In this document: piece after piece, positions 1-7,762 of the stretch
How positions within the stretch are numbered: the first letter of the stretch is position 1
How the letters are laid out: the number at the start of each line of letters is the position of its first letter
Assembly (NCBI GenBank): GCA_030655955.1
Contig: JAUSOZ010000131.1
Coordinates: forward strand, 1-40,919
Length of the DNA: 40,919 nt
Origin: Deltaproteobacteria bacterium
GTDB taxonomy: Bacteria > Desulfobacterota > Desulfobaccia > Desulfobaccales > 0-14-0-80-60-11
Reading direction: 5' to 3'
Translations under genes and position numbers: made by a program
The notes under the pieces: model-generated
Told to the model about the DNA's origin: nothing
What the model saw: only the letters and a program-made list of their open reading frames with translations
Database searches by the model: none

Positions 1-219
1 CGTTCAAGGTCAGATTTTGAGGATTAATCCTGGGGGCCAGCCCCCAGACCCCCGGGGTTTATCGCTTTTAAGGCCAGGGAAGAGGTCAAAGAAGGAGAGG
101 CGGAAACCAAGTGCTCCCGCCTCTTCCCCGGCCGTCTCCGATGCGCTCGGGTCGCTCCCCAGCGTTGCCCTATCCTCCCCAGAGACAACTGCATAATATG
201 ACGATAGCCCTTAATAATC

Positions 220-272
220 AACCGGACATTTTATGTGCTATGAAAACCGGACATCTGTTTGTGCTATTGACA
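220..272. repeat. Imperfect direct repeat, possible insertion-sequence end
   Basis: Two copies of a 22-23 nt unit lie 3 nt apart at 220-241 and 245-267. Each starts AACCGGACAT, has a 4-5 nt variable centre and ends TGTGCTAT. Just after them comes TGACA. Read on the minus strand the block would begin TGTCA and carry two internal repeats, a layout known from the multi-repeat ends of IS21-family elements. No transposase is visible in the window, so the mobile-element reading is only an inference. Confidence 0.4.
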
Positions 273-273
273 C

Positions 274-301
274 CTTGAACTTTGAACCTTGAACTTTGAA
301 C
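274..301. repeat. Four tandem heptamers (C/T)TTGAAC
   Basis: The 7-nt unit occurs four times head to tail: CTTGAAC, TTTGAAC, CTTGAAC, TTTGAAC. The first base alternates strictly C, T, C, T, so it can also be read as two copies of a 14-mer. It sits between the possible IS end and the 3' end of the cyclase gene. A role is not evident; a simple-sequence tract of this kind could vary in copy number between strains. Confidence 0.7.
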
Positions 302-369
302 TTTTCAAGCCAGGCTAGATAATGGATCGGCAACTCCTGAGTTTTGCCCGGCACCGCAATTGTTTGGCG

Positions 370-2658
370 TCACGGGTTTGCGCGGCGGACCAGGTACAGG
401 GGAATGATGCCGGCATGTTTCGGCAGCGGGATCCGTCCCACGTACTCGCAGGTGAAGCCTTGCACCCGCTGGGTAGAGGCCAGGGCCGCAAATTGCTGGC
501 TGGCGTACACCTGTCCCGGCGGGGTGATGGGTTCAATGCGGGCCGCCCGCACAATGTGGGAGCCGGCGTATTCCATTTCCTTGAAGACCGGCTCTTTGTA
601 ACAGTAAACCGGCCCGGCGTGCAGGGAGATGCGCAGATTGAGTTCTTTGGGCAACCCCTTCGCCTGCCAATCCGTGTCGCACACCAGATCGCGCAGCTGG
701 AGGGCGAAATTGCCGGCGTCGTGCACCGAGGCGAAGACGCTATACAGGGCATCACCCCAGGTATTTTTCATTAAGGGCTTATCCGGGGACTCGGCCACCA
801 ACTTGTTGATGGCCCCCATGAAATGTTCGACGAAGTTCGGGACCTGTTCCTCCATAATCTTACTGGACCCTACCACATCGGCGAACAGCATGGCGCGGAT
901 TTCCTCGGTAAAGCCCCGGGGCACGGGCGCGGCGGTGTCAGCCCGGGGGACGGATGCTGCGGCCGCCGCCGCCTCTGGCCCACGAGGCGGAGTCTCGGCC
1001 AGCATTCGGGTAATATCGATAATCTCTGGCTCCAGACCGTGGGAACGCCAGTGTTGGATCAGGCTGCTGGTCCCCCCGGGTCCATCCCCAGCCCCGCCAT
1101 CCCATACGACCAGGGGGATTAATTCGGTGTCCAGCATCTGTGCCCGCAATATTGCCAGGCCATCCAGCAGCAGATTACCATATTCATAGACCATGGCATT
1201 TCCGGAAGCCCGATTCTCGCTGGCTACGATAACCTGGGTGGCCTGCTCGAGCACCGCCTCGAACCGGGGACCCCAATCGGTCCCGGGAACGAGGGTGACG
1301 CTGGTCTTGATAAACTCCTCCTTGATGAACGGCAGGATGATGTTGATCTCGCCTCCCCGTTGGAGCATGGCTTCGAGGAATAAAATGTCGGAGCCGCAGG
1401 CGGCTGAAGCTGCCCCAATCCGGGCATCGAGTCGCTTCAGGGTGGCGGCGATCTGCTCATATACCTGTGGGGCCAGATAGTCGGGGAAACGAGGCTTGAG
1501 CCGGCCGGGCTGATCGATCATATGGCCGGCAAAGACCACCACCCGGGGAATTGGAAAGCAGGCTTCGATCCGTTGCTGCTGATCAGGGTCCAGGTCCATC
1601 ACGGTGAACAACAGCCGGGCGTTGCGCCGGGTAGAGGCCAGATCGCCATATCTGCCGTTGGCTTTCCGGCCGGCCTCAGTATACCACTTGATGGCATCGC
1701 TTAACTCACCCCGGATCAAGGCGGCCTCGCCCAAGGTGGCCTGAAGCCAATACAACTCTTCCGGATCTGAAGTTCCCTGGGCCAATTCCTGGAGGCATTG
1801 CTCCGTGACTCGATTTGCCAGGACCAGGGCCTGCTGTTTATCGTTTAAGTACCTGGCAATGGTAGCGGCGTTGATGCCGGACCAATAACCTTTGGTCCTC
1901 TCATAGGCCGAAGCGTAGATTTCGTAGGCCTGCCCCCACTGTCTGGACGTCTCCGCCGGGTCGGAGGCCCGGTTGGCAAAATCTTTATGGGCCCGAGCCA
2001 GGAGGCCCAGGGTCTCCTCATCGCGGTTATTTTCGTCAACCAGCTTTTGGAGGAGTTCCAGGGCCTGTTGTACCGCCCCGGAGCGCAGCAGCGCCAAGGC
2101 CATCAATTGTCGCAACCGGGTCTCCGTGGGCCAGAGTTTGAGTCCCTCAGCCACGATGTCATAGGCCAGCAGAGGCTCCCCCAGCCGCATGACATGCTGG
2201 GCCAAGTCCTGATAGATTTTGGTCGGGAATGGCCCGGAGGTCAACTTTAAGGTTTGCCACAGTTCAAGGGATTTGGCCAGGTCAAGGTGGGGCAGATCAG
2301 CCCCAAGCTGCTCAACTGCGGCCGCATCCCCTTGGGCCCATAAGGCGCAGGCCGGGCCGGCTAGCGCCGGACTTGAGGGCGATTCGACCCGGTATCCCAG
2401 GGCCAGCATGGCCTGGATGACTCCCAGGGAGATTTTCCGGTCGTATTCCTTTTCCGATTCCGGCAGCTCGTCGTAGGAGACTATACAGGGGTGCTCCTTC
2501 AGCAAGTCATTCCGGGACTGCCCATGGCGCCAGCCGTCAGCCAGACGTTGTTTCAACCAATTGTCATGGGTAATTTCGGACAATTGCTCCACCAGATTGT
2601 TAAGATCCGCCGGAATCTGCACCCTGGTGAGGTCCAGCGATTTGGGCTCGTATGGCAT
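370..2658 (-). CDS. RyR / TPR-like / Rossmann-like / class III nucleotidyl cyclase-domain protein
   Basis: The product is a 762-residue soluble signalling protein without signal peptide or membrane segments. Residues 26-91 match the prokaryotic RyR domain (W-x-R-L-A-D-G-W-x-x-G, later the pattern Y-D-x-L-P-E-S-E-K-x-Y-D-R). Residues 105-365 are helical repeats of the TRAF-binding/TPR type. Residues 372-550 form an alpha/beta domain starting VVVFAGHMID and holding SAACGSDILFLEA, resembling SLOG/TIR-like nucleotide-sensing Rossmann folds. Residues 584-760 are a class III cyclase homology domain with metal aspartates D594 (FADVVGS) and D636 (WGDAL). The usual Asn of the N-x-A-A-R motif is Val703 while Arg707 remains, so cyclase activity is uncertain. 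The gene stands alone. A sigma-70 promoter and a palindrome lie about 130 nt upstream. The domain order suggests a sensor with cyclase or regulatory output, but the ligand is unknown. Confidence 0.8.
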   Translation of the reverse strand: MPYEPKSLDLTRVQIPADLNNLVEQLSEITHDNWLKQRLADGWRHGQSRNDLLKEHPCIVSYDELPESEKEYDRKISLGVIQAMLALGYRVESPSSPALAGPACALWAQGDAAAVEQLGADLPHLDLAKSLELWQTLKLTSGPFPTKIYQDLAQHVMRLGEPLLAYDIVAEGLKLWPTETRLRQLMALALLRSGAVQQALELLQKLVDENNRDEETLGLLARAHKDFANRASDPAETSRQWGQAYEIYASAYERTKGYWSGINAATIARYLNDKQQALVLANRVTEQCLQELAQGTSDPEELYWLQATLGEAALIRGELSDAIKWYTEAGRKANGRYGDLASTRRNARLLFTVMDLDPDQQQRIEACFPIPRVVVFAGHMIDQPGRLKPRFPDYLAPQVYEQIAATLKRLDARIGAASAACGSDILFLEAMLQRGGEINIILPFIKEEFIKTSVTLVPGTDWGPRFEAVLEQATQVIVASENRASGNAMVYEYGNLLLDGLAILRAQMLDTELIPLVVWDGGAGDGPGGTSSLIQHWRSHGLEPEIIDITRMLAETPPRGPEAAAAAASVPRADTAAPVPRGFTEEIRAMLFADVVGSSKIMEEQVPNFVEHFMGAINKLVAESPDKPLMKNTWGDALYSVFASVHDAGNFALQLRDLVCDTDWQAKGLPKELNLRISLHAGPVYCYKEPVFKEMEYAGSHIVRAARIEPITPPGQVYASQQFAALASTQRVQGFTCEYVGRIPLPKHAGIIPLYLVRRANP

Positions 2659-2772
2659 GACTTTGCTCCAGTGGCGAAGGTCTAAGTCTCTTGCCGGGCA
2701 AGGGATAATCCGCCGCCGCCATCGCCCTCAAAGTGAAATGGGCCGGAACGAATAATCCCCCGGTATGCTGCC

Positions 2773-2785
2773 AACGCCTGGCGTT
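2773..2785. promoter_or_regulatory. 13-nt palindrome at the start point of the cyclase promoter
   Basis: AACGCC-T-GGCGTT is a perfect inverted repeat placed immediately downstream of the -10 box of the minus-strand cyclase promoter, over the expected transcription start. That is a typical operator position for a repressor. The binding protein is not known from the window. Confidence 0.4.
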
Positions 2786-2813
2786 AAAATAGGGCTTTTA
2801 TATTTTTTGTCAA
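2786..2813 (-). promoter_or_regulatory. Sigma-70 promoter of the cyclase-domain gene
   Basis: On the minus strand TTGACA (2813-2808) is followed after 16 nt by TATTTT (2791-2786). The region is A+T-rich against a G+C-rich background. The start would lie about 120 nt before the ATG at 2658. Confidence 0.55.
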
Positions 2814-3090
2814 TAAATATCGGCTGGTTACAGGTAAACCACTTAAAGAAGGACAAATTCAGGCGCCCCTGGTCATGGTTCAGCCGCGCCAGCTCCAGGG
2901 CCGGGGGGTGCTGCCAGCACCCGGATACGATTAGAGCAAGCCCCCCGCCTGGTTCGAGAACCTTATGAAGGCGGTTGTCCCACATTTTCAGGCGGGGTTT
3001 CTGATCCCCAGAGGGGCATGGGACCTTAGCCGGCGCTACCGATACTAAATGGCAATCCTGACCATCGACCCGGCCGCGGCCAGAATAGCC

Positions 3091-3119
3091 TTTACACTCC
3101 GGTCCAAGCCTAATATAAT
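3091..3119 (+). promoter_or_regulatory. Sigma-70 promoter of the lptC-rpoN operon
   Basis: TTTACA (3091-3096) and a perfect TATAAT (3114-3119) are separated by 17 nt, giving a start near 3126, about 20 nt before the lptC ATG. All downstream genes to rimI are on the same strand with short gaps, so this is the likely main promoter of the block. Confidence 0.65.
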
Positions 3120-3144
3120 TCAAGGAAAAATCGCTTAATTTGGC

Positions 3145-3732
3145 ATGAAAAATAATATCGTTAGAATGGGGCCTGGCCGGGGCCGCTCCCCGTGGATCTG
3201 GGTGCTGGGGGTCATGGTGATTGTGGGGGTGGGGGCCTGGGGCTTCTGGGGCCACCGGCCGCCGCTCCCGCCCCCCAAGCCTGTGGCTACGACCCAGCCG
3301 CCGCGGATGGAGGGCCTCTCCCTCACCGAGATTCATGAAGGCGATAAAACCTGGGTCCTCGAGGCCAAGAAAGCGGATTTTCACCCGGAGGAGAATACCA
3401 TCAGCATCAGCGGCGTCCGAGTGGAATTCTTCGGCCCCGGAGAAGACATCCGGGTAAAGGCCGATGCGGGGCTGTTTAACACCAAGACCCGGGTCTTGAC
3501 CCTAAAGGGGCAGGTGGAGATGAAGCGCGGCGACCTGGTGGTTACAACCAGCGAGGCCACCTTTTTGCCGGCTGAACGGGTCTTGCTCGCCCCCGAGCAT
3601 GTGGTGATCACGGAACCGGGCCTCAAGGTTGAGGGCCGGGGGTTGCGGGTGGAACTGGCCGCCAAGAAGCTGGTTATGGCCCAACACCATCTCACCGAAT
3701 TTCTGGTTAAGGATTGGAGGGGCAAAAAGTGA
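3145..3732 (+). CDS. lptC: LPS export protein LptC
   Basis: LptC is the bitopic inner-membrane subunit of the lipopolysaccharide transport bridge. It takes LPS from LptB2FG and hands it to LptA. The 195-residue product has one N-terminal transmembrane segment (about residues 15-35, a run rich in W, V, G and I) and then a periplasmic beta-jellyroll region with the alternating pattern of the OstA/LptC family, for example GVRVEFF and LKGQVEMKRGDLVV. The length is normal for the family. An alternative ATG lies 21 nt downstream; neither start has a strong ribosome-binding site. The gene overlaps lptA by 4 nt (GTGA), and lptB follows, which is the classical order and supports the call. Confidence 0.85.
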   Translation: MKNNIVRMGPGRGRSPWIWVLGVMVIVGVGAWGFWGHRPPLPPPKPVATTQPPRMEGLSLTEIHEGDKTWVLEAKKADFHPEENTISISGVRVEFFGPGEDIRVKADAGLFNTKTRVLTLKGQVEMKRGDLVVTTSEATFLPAERVLLAPEHVVITEPGLKVEGRGLRVELAAKKLVMAQHHLTEFLVKDWRGKK

Positions 3733-4352
3733 GGCGCCACCGGTTATTAGCCCTCGCCGGGCTTCTGGTCATGTTCTGGGCTGTTTCCTTCCCGGCGGAC
3801 GGGGCCGCCCCCAAGAAACCGGCAGGGGAAGTCCCCCTGCGCATCACCGCCGCCCGCCTGGAAGCGGATCAGAAAGAAGGGACCATCATTTTCAGCGGTC
3901 AGGTGAAGGCCATATACGGCGACTCCACCCTGTACGCCGACCAGTTGCGGGTCTACTTCAAGGCCAAACCGGAGCCGCCCAAGGGAGCCGCCAAGCCGGC
4001 CCAGGAAAAAGCGAACCAGTCGCCCCTGGGGGACTTGGGGGCCGAGAAGATTGACCGCATCGTGGCCAAAGGCAACGTACGCATGGTCCAGGAGGACCGG
4101 GTGGCCACCGGGGATGAGGCCATCTACTACAAGGACCGGGATGAGGTAGTGCTTACGGGCAACCCCCAGTTGTGGCGGGCTGAAAATACCCTGAAAGGGG
4201 AACGGATCATCTTCAATCTTGCAACCAACAAGGTGCTGGTGGAAAGTTCGCCCCAGCGCCGGGTGGAAGCCCTGCTCTATTCCCAGGGGGGTTCGGAAGG
4301 CAAGGCCTCCAAGCCTCTTAGCCCCAAAACCCGCAAGAGCCGCCAGCCTTAG
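3729..4352 (+). CDS. lptA: LPS export periplasmic protein LptA
   Basis: LptA forms the periplasmic oligomer along which LPS moves from LptC to LptD at the outer membrane. I place the start at GTG 3729, overlapping the lptC stop, because GGAGGGG lies 6 nt upstream; the longer TTG start at 3714 would fall across that site. The 207-residue product starts with a basic patch and a hydrophobic signal peptide (LLALAGLLVMFWAVS, cut probably near ADGA). An OstA-like beta domain follows, with ADQKEGTIIFSGQVKAIYGD and IVAKGNVRMVQEDRVATGDE. A proline/lysine-rich insertion (about residues 85-105) and a basic C-terminal tail are not typical of the E. coli protein. Confidence 0.87.
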   Translation: MRRHRLLALAGLLVMFWAVSFPADGAAPKKPAGEVPLRITAARLEADQKEGTIIFSGQVKAIYGDSTLYADQLRVYFKAKPEPPKGAAKPAQEKANQSPLGDLGAEKIDRIVAKGNVRMVQEDRVATGDEAIYYKDRDEVVLTGNPQLWRAENTLKGERIIFNLATNKVLVESSPQRRVEALLYSQGGSEGKASKPLSPKTRKSRQP

Positions 4353-4355
4353 GCT

Positions 4356-5078
4356 ATGCATCGGCTCACCCTGCAATCTTTGTCCAAGAGCTACGACGGC
4401 CACAAAGTGGTGGACGACGTCTCCATGGAAGTCAAAAGCGGCGAGGTGGTGGGCCTCCTGGGCCCCAATGGGGCCGGCAAGACCAGCACCTTTTTTATGG
4501 TGCTAGGGCTGCTGCAACCCGACGGCGGCAAGATCTCCCTGGACGGCGAGGACATCTCGCTCCTGCCGATTTATCGCCGGGCCCGGTTGGGTTTGCAATA
4601 TCTCCCCCAGGAGCCGTCGGTGTTCCGGAAGCTCACGGTGGCCGAGAATATCATGGCGATCCTGGAGACCCTGGAGCCGGACCTTAAGGTGCGCCAAAGC
4701 CGCATGGAGAAATTGCTGGCCGATCTGCGGATTTCTCACCTGTCCAACCAGAAGGCCTCGGCCCTTTCCGGGGGTGAGCGGCGCCGGGTAGAGATCAGCC
4801 GGGCCCTGGTCACCGCCCCCCACTTTATCATCCTGGATGAGCCTTTTGCCGGCATCGACCCCATGGCGGTGACTGATATCCAAAACATTATCCGTGACTT
4901 GAGAAACCGGAATCTGGGCGTGCTCATCTCGGACCACAACGTCCGGGAAGCCCTGGGAGTCTGCGACCGGGCTTATATTCTCAACGAGGGGGTTATCCTG
5001 GAAGAGGGCACCCCGGATAAACTGGTCCATAGTGAGTTGGCCAAAAGAATTTACTTGGGCGAGACCTTTAAGTTATAA
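4356..5078 (+). CDS. lptB: LPS export ABC transporter ATPase LptB
   Basis: LptB is the cytoplasmic ATPase that powers LPS extraction by LptFG. The 240-residue protein has Walker A GPNGAGKT at residues 36-43, the Q-loop near Q85 (YLPQEPSVF), the signature LSGGE at 138-142, Walker B IILDE at 158-162 and the switch His194 (SDHNV). The motif DEPFAGIDP is typical of LptB. It starts 3 nt after the lptA stop. lptF and lptG are not in this window. Confidence 0.96.
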   Translation: MHRLTLQSLSKSYDGHKVVDDVSMEVKSGEVVGLLGPNGAGKTSTFFMVLGLLQPDGGKISLDGEDISLLPIYRRARLGLQYLPQEPSVFRKLTVAENIMAILETLEPDLKVRQSRMEKLLADLRISHLSNQKASALSGGERRRVEISRALVTAPHFIILDEPFAGIDPMAVTDIQNIIRDLRNRNLGVLISDHNVREALGVCDRAYILNEGVILEEGTPDKLVHSELAKRIYLGETFKL

Positions 5079-5148
5079 TAGTTTTCAATCCCCCCACCGG
5101 ACGGGGCTCTTATTCTGGTTCTGGCGAATTTTTTCATAAGGCGGGCCG

Positions 5149-6636
5149 ATGGCCTTAGAGATCAGACAAACCTTAAAGCTTACCCAATCTCTCATCATGA
5201 CGCAGAAATTGCAGCAAGCCATCAAGCTGCTGCAACTTTCCCGTATGGAACTGGTGGGGGAGATTACCCAGGCCCTGGAAACTAACCCGGTCCTGGAAGA
5301 TGACCAGTTTGAAGAAGAAAAGGCGCCGGCAGAGGACGAACTCAGTCTGGGAAATCATGCCGATGGCAATGAATCGTCACCGGAGGAGGTCAAGACCGAC
5401 GGCGAGGCCAAATCCGCCGCCGAAGAATGGGATTGGGACAGCTTTCTGAAGGATCGGCTCATGCCGCCCCCCATGGGCGAATACGAAGAACGGGAAGCCC
5501 TGCCCTTCGAGTCCCTGAATGCCCAAGAGATCACCCTGAAATCCCACCTCATATGGCAGCTCCGGATGGCCGAACTCGATCAAGAGGGCGATAATATCGG
5601 GGTGATGATCATCGGCAACCTGGACAAAGACGGCTATTTCCGGTCCACGGTGGAAGAAATCGCCGATGAGATGCGGGTCGACCCGCCCCGGGTGGAGCAG
5701 GTCATGGAGGTTATCCAGGGCTTCGATCCTCCGGGGGTGGCCGCCCGGAACCTGAAAGAATGCCTGCAAATACAGCTCAAGATTCTGGGGGTCCAGGATC
5801 CCCTGGTGCTCGATATTATCGACCGCCACCTGAACAATCTGGGGAACAAAAATTACCAGGCCATCGCCCGGGACCTGAAGGTATCCATCGGGAAGGTGGT
5901 GGAGGCCGGCGACCTCATCAGTAACCTGGAGCCCAAGCCTGGCCGAGGTTTCGACTCCGAAGAGCCGGACTATATCAACCCCGACGTCCACGTGGAAAAG
6001 GTGGGAAACGACTACGTGATCCGTCTGAACGACGACGGCCTGCCCAAGTTGCGGGTTAACTCCTTTTATCTGGAGGCCATGCGAGGTCCGGATAAACTCC
6101 CGGACTCGGTCAAGAGTTATATTCAGAAACATTTGGATAACGCCCTGTGGTTTATTCGCAGCATCCACCAGCGGCAAAAGACCCTGTATCGCGTCACCGA
6201 AAGTATCGTCCGTTTCCAGCGGGATTTTCTGGACCACGGCCTGTCGAGTCTGAAACCTTTGACCCTGCGCCAGGTGGCGGAAGACGTCCAGATGCACGAA
6301 TCCACCATCAGCCGGGTCACCACCAACAAGTATGTGTACACCCCCCAGGGAGTCTTTAATCTCAAGTTTTTCTTTAACAGCGCCATTAACATGTCTTTGG
6401 GGGAGCAGATCGCCTCGGAGAGCGTCAAGGAAAAGATCCGCCAAATGGTGGCGGGCGAGAATCCCGAGAACCCCTTGAGCGATCAGGAGATTGCCGATAA
6501 TCTGCGGCGCCAGGATGTACTTATTGCCCGGCGCACCGTAGCCAAATATCGAGGCATGCTGGGGGTGCTACCCTCCAGTAAACGCAAGAAACCCGGGTAC
6601 CTGCGGAAGAGCCAGACAGAAAATCACGCCCTGTGA
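5149..6636 (+). CDS. rpoN: RNA polymerase sigma-54 factor
   Basis: RpoN directs RNA polymerase to -24/-12 promoters that need AAA+ activators. The 495-residue protein has the glutamine/leucine-rich region I (residues 1-50, with LKLTQSLIMTQKLQQAIKLL), an acidic region II (about 60-105), the core-binding domain, the helix-turn-helix near 365-395 (LRQVAEDVQMHESTISRVT) and the RpoN box ARRTVAKYR near 460-468. The RpoN box is intact. It follows lptB by 70 nt and precedes hpf, ptsN and rapZ, the arrangement found in many proteobacteria. The 5' gap holds a CCCC/GGGG dyad without a T tract, so read-through from lptB is likely. Confidence 0.97.
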   Translation: MALEIRQTLKLTQSLIMTQKLQQAIKLLQLSRMELVGEITQALETNPVLEDDQFEEEKAPAEDELSLGNHADGNESSPEEVKTDGEAKSAAEEWDWDSFLKDRLMPPPMGEYEEREALPFESLNAQEITLKSHLIWQLRMAELDQEGDNIGVMIIGNLDKDGYFRSTVEEIADEMRVDPPRVEQVMEVIQGFDPPGVAARNLKECLQIQLKILGVQDPLVLDIIDRHLNNLGNKNYQAIARDLKVSIGKVVEAGDLISNLEPKPGRGFDSEEPDYINPDVHVEKVGNDYVIRLNDDGLPKLRVNSFYLEAMRGPDKLPDSVKSYIQKHLDNALWFIRSIHQRQKTLYRVTESIVRFQRDFLDHGLSSLKPLTLRQVAEDVQMHESTISRVTTNKYVYTPQGVFNLKFFFNSAINMSLGEQIASESVKEKIRQMVAGENPENPLSDQEIADNLRRQDVLIARRTVAKYRGMLGVLPSSKRKKPGYLRKSQTENHAL

Positions 6637-6678
6637 GCCCCCGGCTTTTCTGCGAGTCCAACCCTTTGGGAGGCAGTA

Positions 6679-7206
6679 ATGCAAATATCCGTAACTTTCC
6701 GACAGATTGAACCTTCGGAGGCCTTAAAGAATTATGTGACCGACCGGTTAACGAAGTTTAAACGGTATCTGGACGGACCGGTGGAAGCGCACGTGGTTTT
6801 GGGGCTGGAAAAATTTCGCCATCTGGCGGATGTGACGATCGACAGCAATGGTCACATCATCAAAGGCAGAGAAGAGAATACCGACATGTACGCCGCCATC
6901 GATCTGGTGATGGACAAGATCGATATCCAGTTGAAAAAGTTTCGGGACAAGATGAGGAGCGCCAAAGGCGACCGCAGCCGGTCGGCTGCCCCGGCGCCGG
7001 CCGAGGCGGAGGAAGCCCGGGATTTCCCGGCCTTACGGCGCCAACGGGTGGAGGTACCGGCCCTGCAACTGGACGATGCGGTGGAACTCTTGCAAAGCGG
7101 CAAGGACACCCTGCTGGTCTTTACCGATGTGGCCAGCGGCAACTTGAACATCTTATACCGACGCCCGGATGGCAACTTTGTCCTGGTCGAACCCGATTTA
7201 GGATAG
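6679..7206 (+). CDS. hpf: Ribosome hibernation promoting factor, long form
   Basis: HPF binds the small ribosomal subunit in slow growth. The long form dimerises ribosomes to 100S particles through its C-terminal domain. The 175-residue product has the N-terminal S30AE fold (residues 1-100; ISVTFRQIEPSEALKNYVTD) and the C-terminal dimerisation domain (about 120-175; VEVPALQLDDAVELL, then SGNLNILYRRPDGN). Both domains are complete, so this is the long and not the short type. GGGAGG stands 5 nt before the ATG. Its place directly after rpoN is conserved. Confidence 0.93.
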   Translation: MQISVTFRQIEPSEALKNYVTDRLTKFKRYLDGPVEAHVVLGLEKFRHLADVTIDSNGHIIKGREENTDMYAAIDLVMDKIDIQLKKFRDKMRSAKGDRSRSAAPAPAEAEEARDFPALRRQRVEVPALQLDDAVELLQSGKDTLLVFTDVASGNLNILYRRPDGNFVLVEPDLG

Positions 7207-7223
7207 AGGTATCAGGGAACCGT

Positions 7224-7685
7224 ATGAAAATCATCGACCTCCTGGCCCCAAATTGTATTTTACCCAATTTGCAGGCCACTAACAAAAAGGGAGTGCTGGA
7301 GGAACTGGCCCAAACCATGACCCCAGGCCCGGATGGGCTCTCACTCCAAACCGTGATGGAGGTGCTGCTGGACCGGGAGCGCCTCGGGAGCACCGGTATC
7401 GGCGATAACATCGCCATCCCCCATGGCAAGCTGGCCGAACTTTCCCGGCTCATGCTGTGCTTCGGCCGCAGTCTTAAGGGGGTTGACTTCGACTCCATGG
7501 ATGGCAAGCCGTCGCAGATATTTTTTATGCTGCTCGCCCCGGTCAACTCCGCCGGTCTCCATCTCAAGGCCCTGGCCAAGATTTCCCGGATGCTCATGAG
7601 CCAGCCTTTCCGGGATAACCTCATGAAGGCCGATGGGGCCGAGGAAATTTACCGTTTGATTGCCGAACGAGACGCGGAATTTTGA
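7224..7685 (+). CDS. ptsN: Nitrogen-PTS EIIA component PtsN
   Basis: PtsN (EIIA-Ntr) is the end phosphoryl acceptor of the regulatory nitrogen PTS and acts on partners such as potassium transporters and kinases. The 153-residue product has the family fold and the phospho-acceptor His67 in GDNIAIPHGK, followed by the typical FFMLLAP strand. It lies 17 nt after hpf and before rapZ. HPr and enzyme I are not in the window, so the phosphate source must be encoded elsewhere. Confidence 0.93.
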   Translation: MKIIDLLAPNCILPNLQATNKKGVLEELAQTMTPGPDGLSLQTVMEVLLDRERLGSTGIGDNIAIPHGKLAELSRLMLCFGRSLKGVDFDSMDGKPSQIFFMLLAPVNSAGLHLKALAKISRMLMSQPFRDNLMKADGAEEIYRLIAERDAEF

Positions 7686-7762
7686 GGTTGGGTCCGCATA
7701 TTCTCGTCGAGCTCTCAATGGCAACCATCCAGGTCTCTTTGGCTCGCTAAATTCGGGGAAAA

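Larger units (their letters stand above)
1..369. other. Intergenic left edge, no gene seen
   Basis: I see no convincing gene here. The short open frames have no ribosome-binding site and no recognisable motif. The stretch holds a G/C-rich dyad near 31-58 (GGGGGCC followed by CCCCC and CCCCGGGG), an imperfect direct repeat at 220-267 and a heptamer tandem repeat at 274-301, both listed separately. The convergent cyclase gene ends at 370, so this region lies downstream of it. Confidence 0.6.
2659..3144. other. Divergent intergenic region between cyclase gene and lptC
   Basis: This 486-nt region separates two divergent transcription units. It holds the minus-strand promoter of the cyclase gene (2786-2813), a 13-nt palindrome (2773-2785), a stable hairpin at 2906-2922 (GGGTGCT, 3-nt loop, AGCACCC) and the plus-strand promoter of lptC (3091-3119). 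I see no gene in it. A minus-strand open frame covering part of it continues antisense through lptC and is probably chance. Confidence 0.6.

Noticed and set aside
2728-3384. A minus-strand frame with a methyltransferase-like VLEPGGGLALI segment
   Set aside because: It runs antisense through lptC, covers two promoters and has no start with a ribosome-binding site. The motif is short enough to be chance.
3714-3728. TTG start of LptA five codons upstream
   Set aside because: It would place the start inside the strong GGAGGGG site that belongs to the GTG at 3729.
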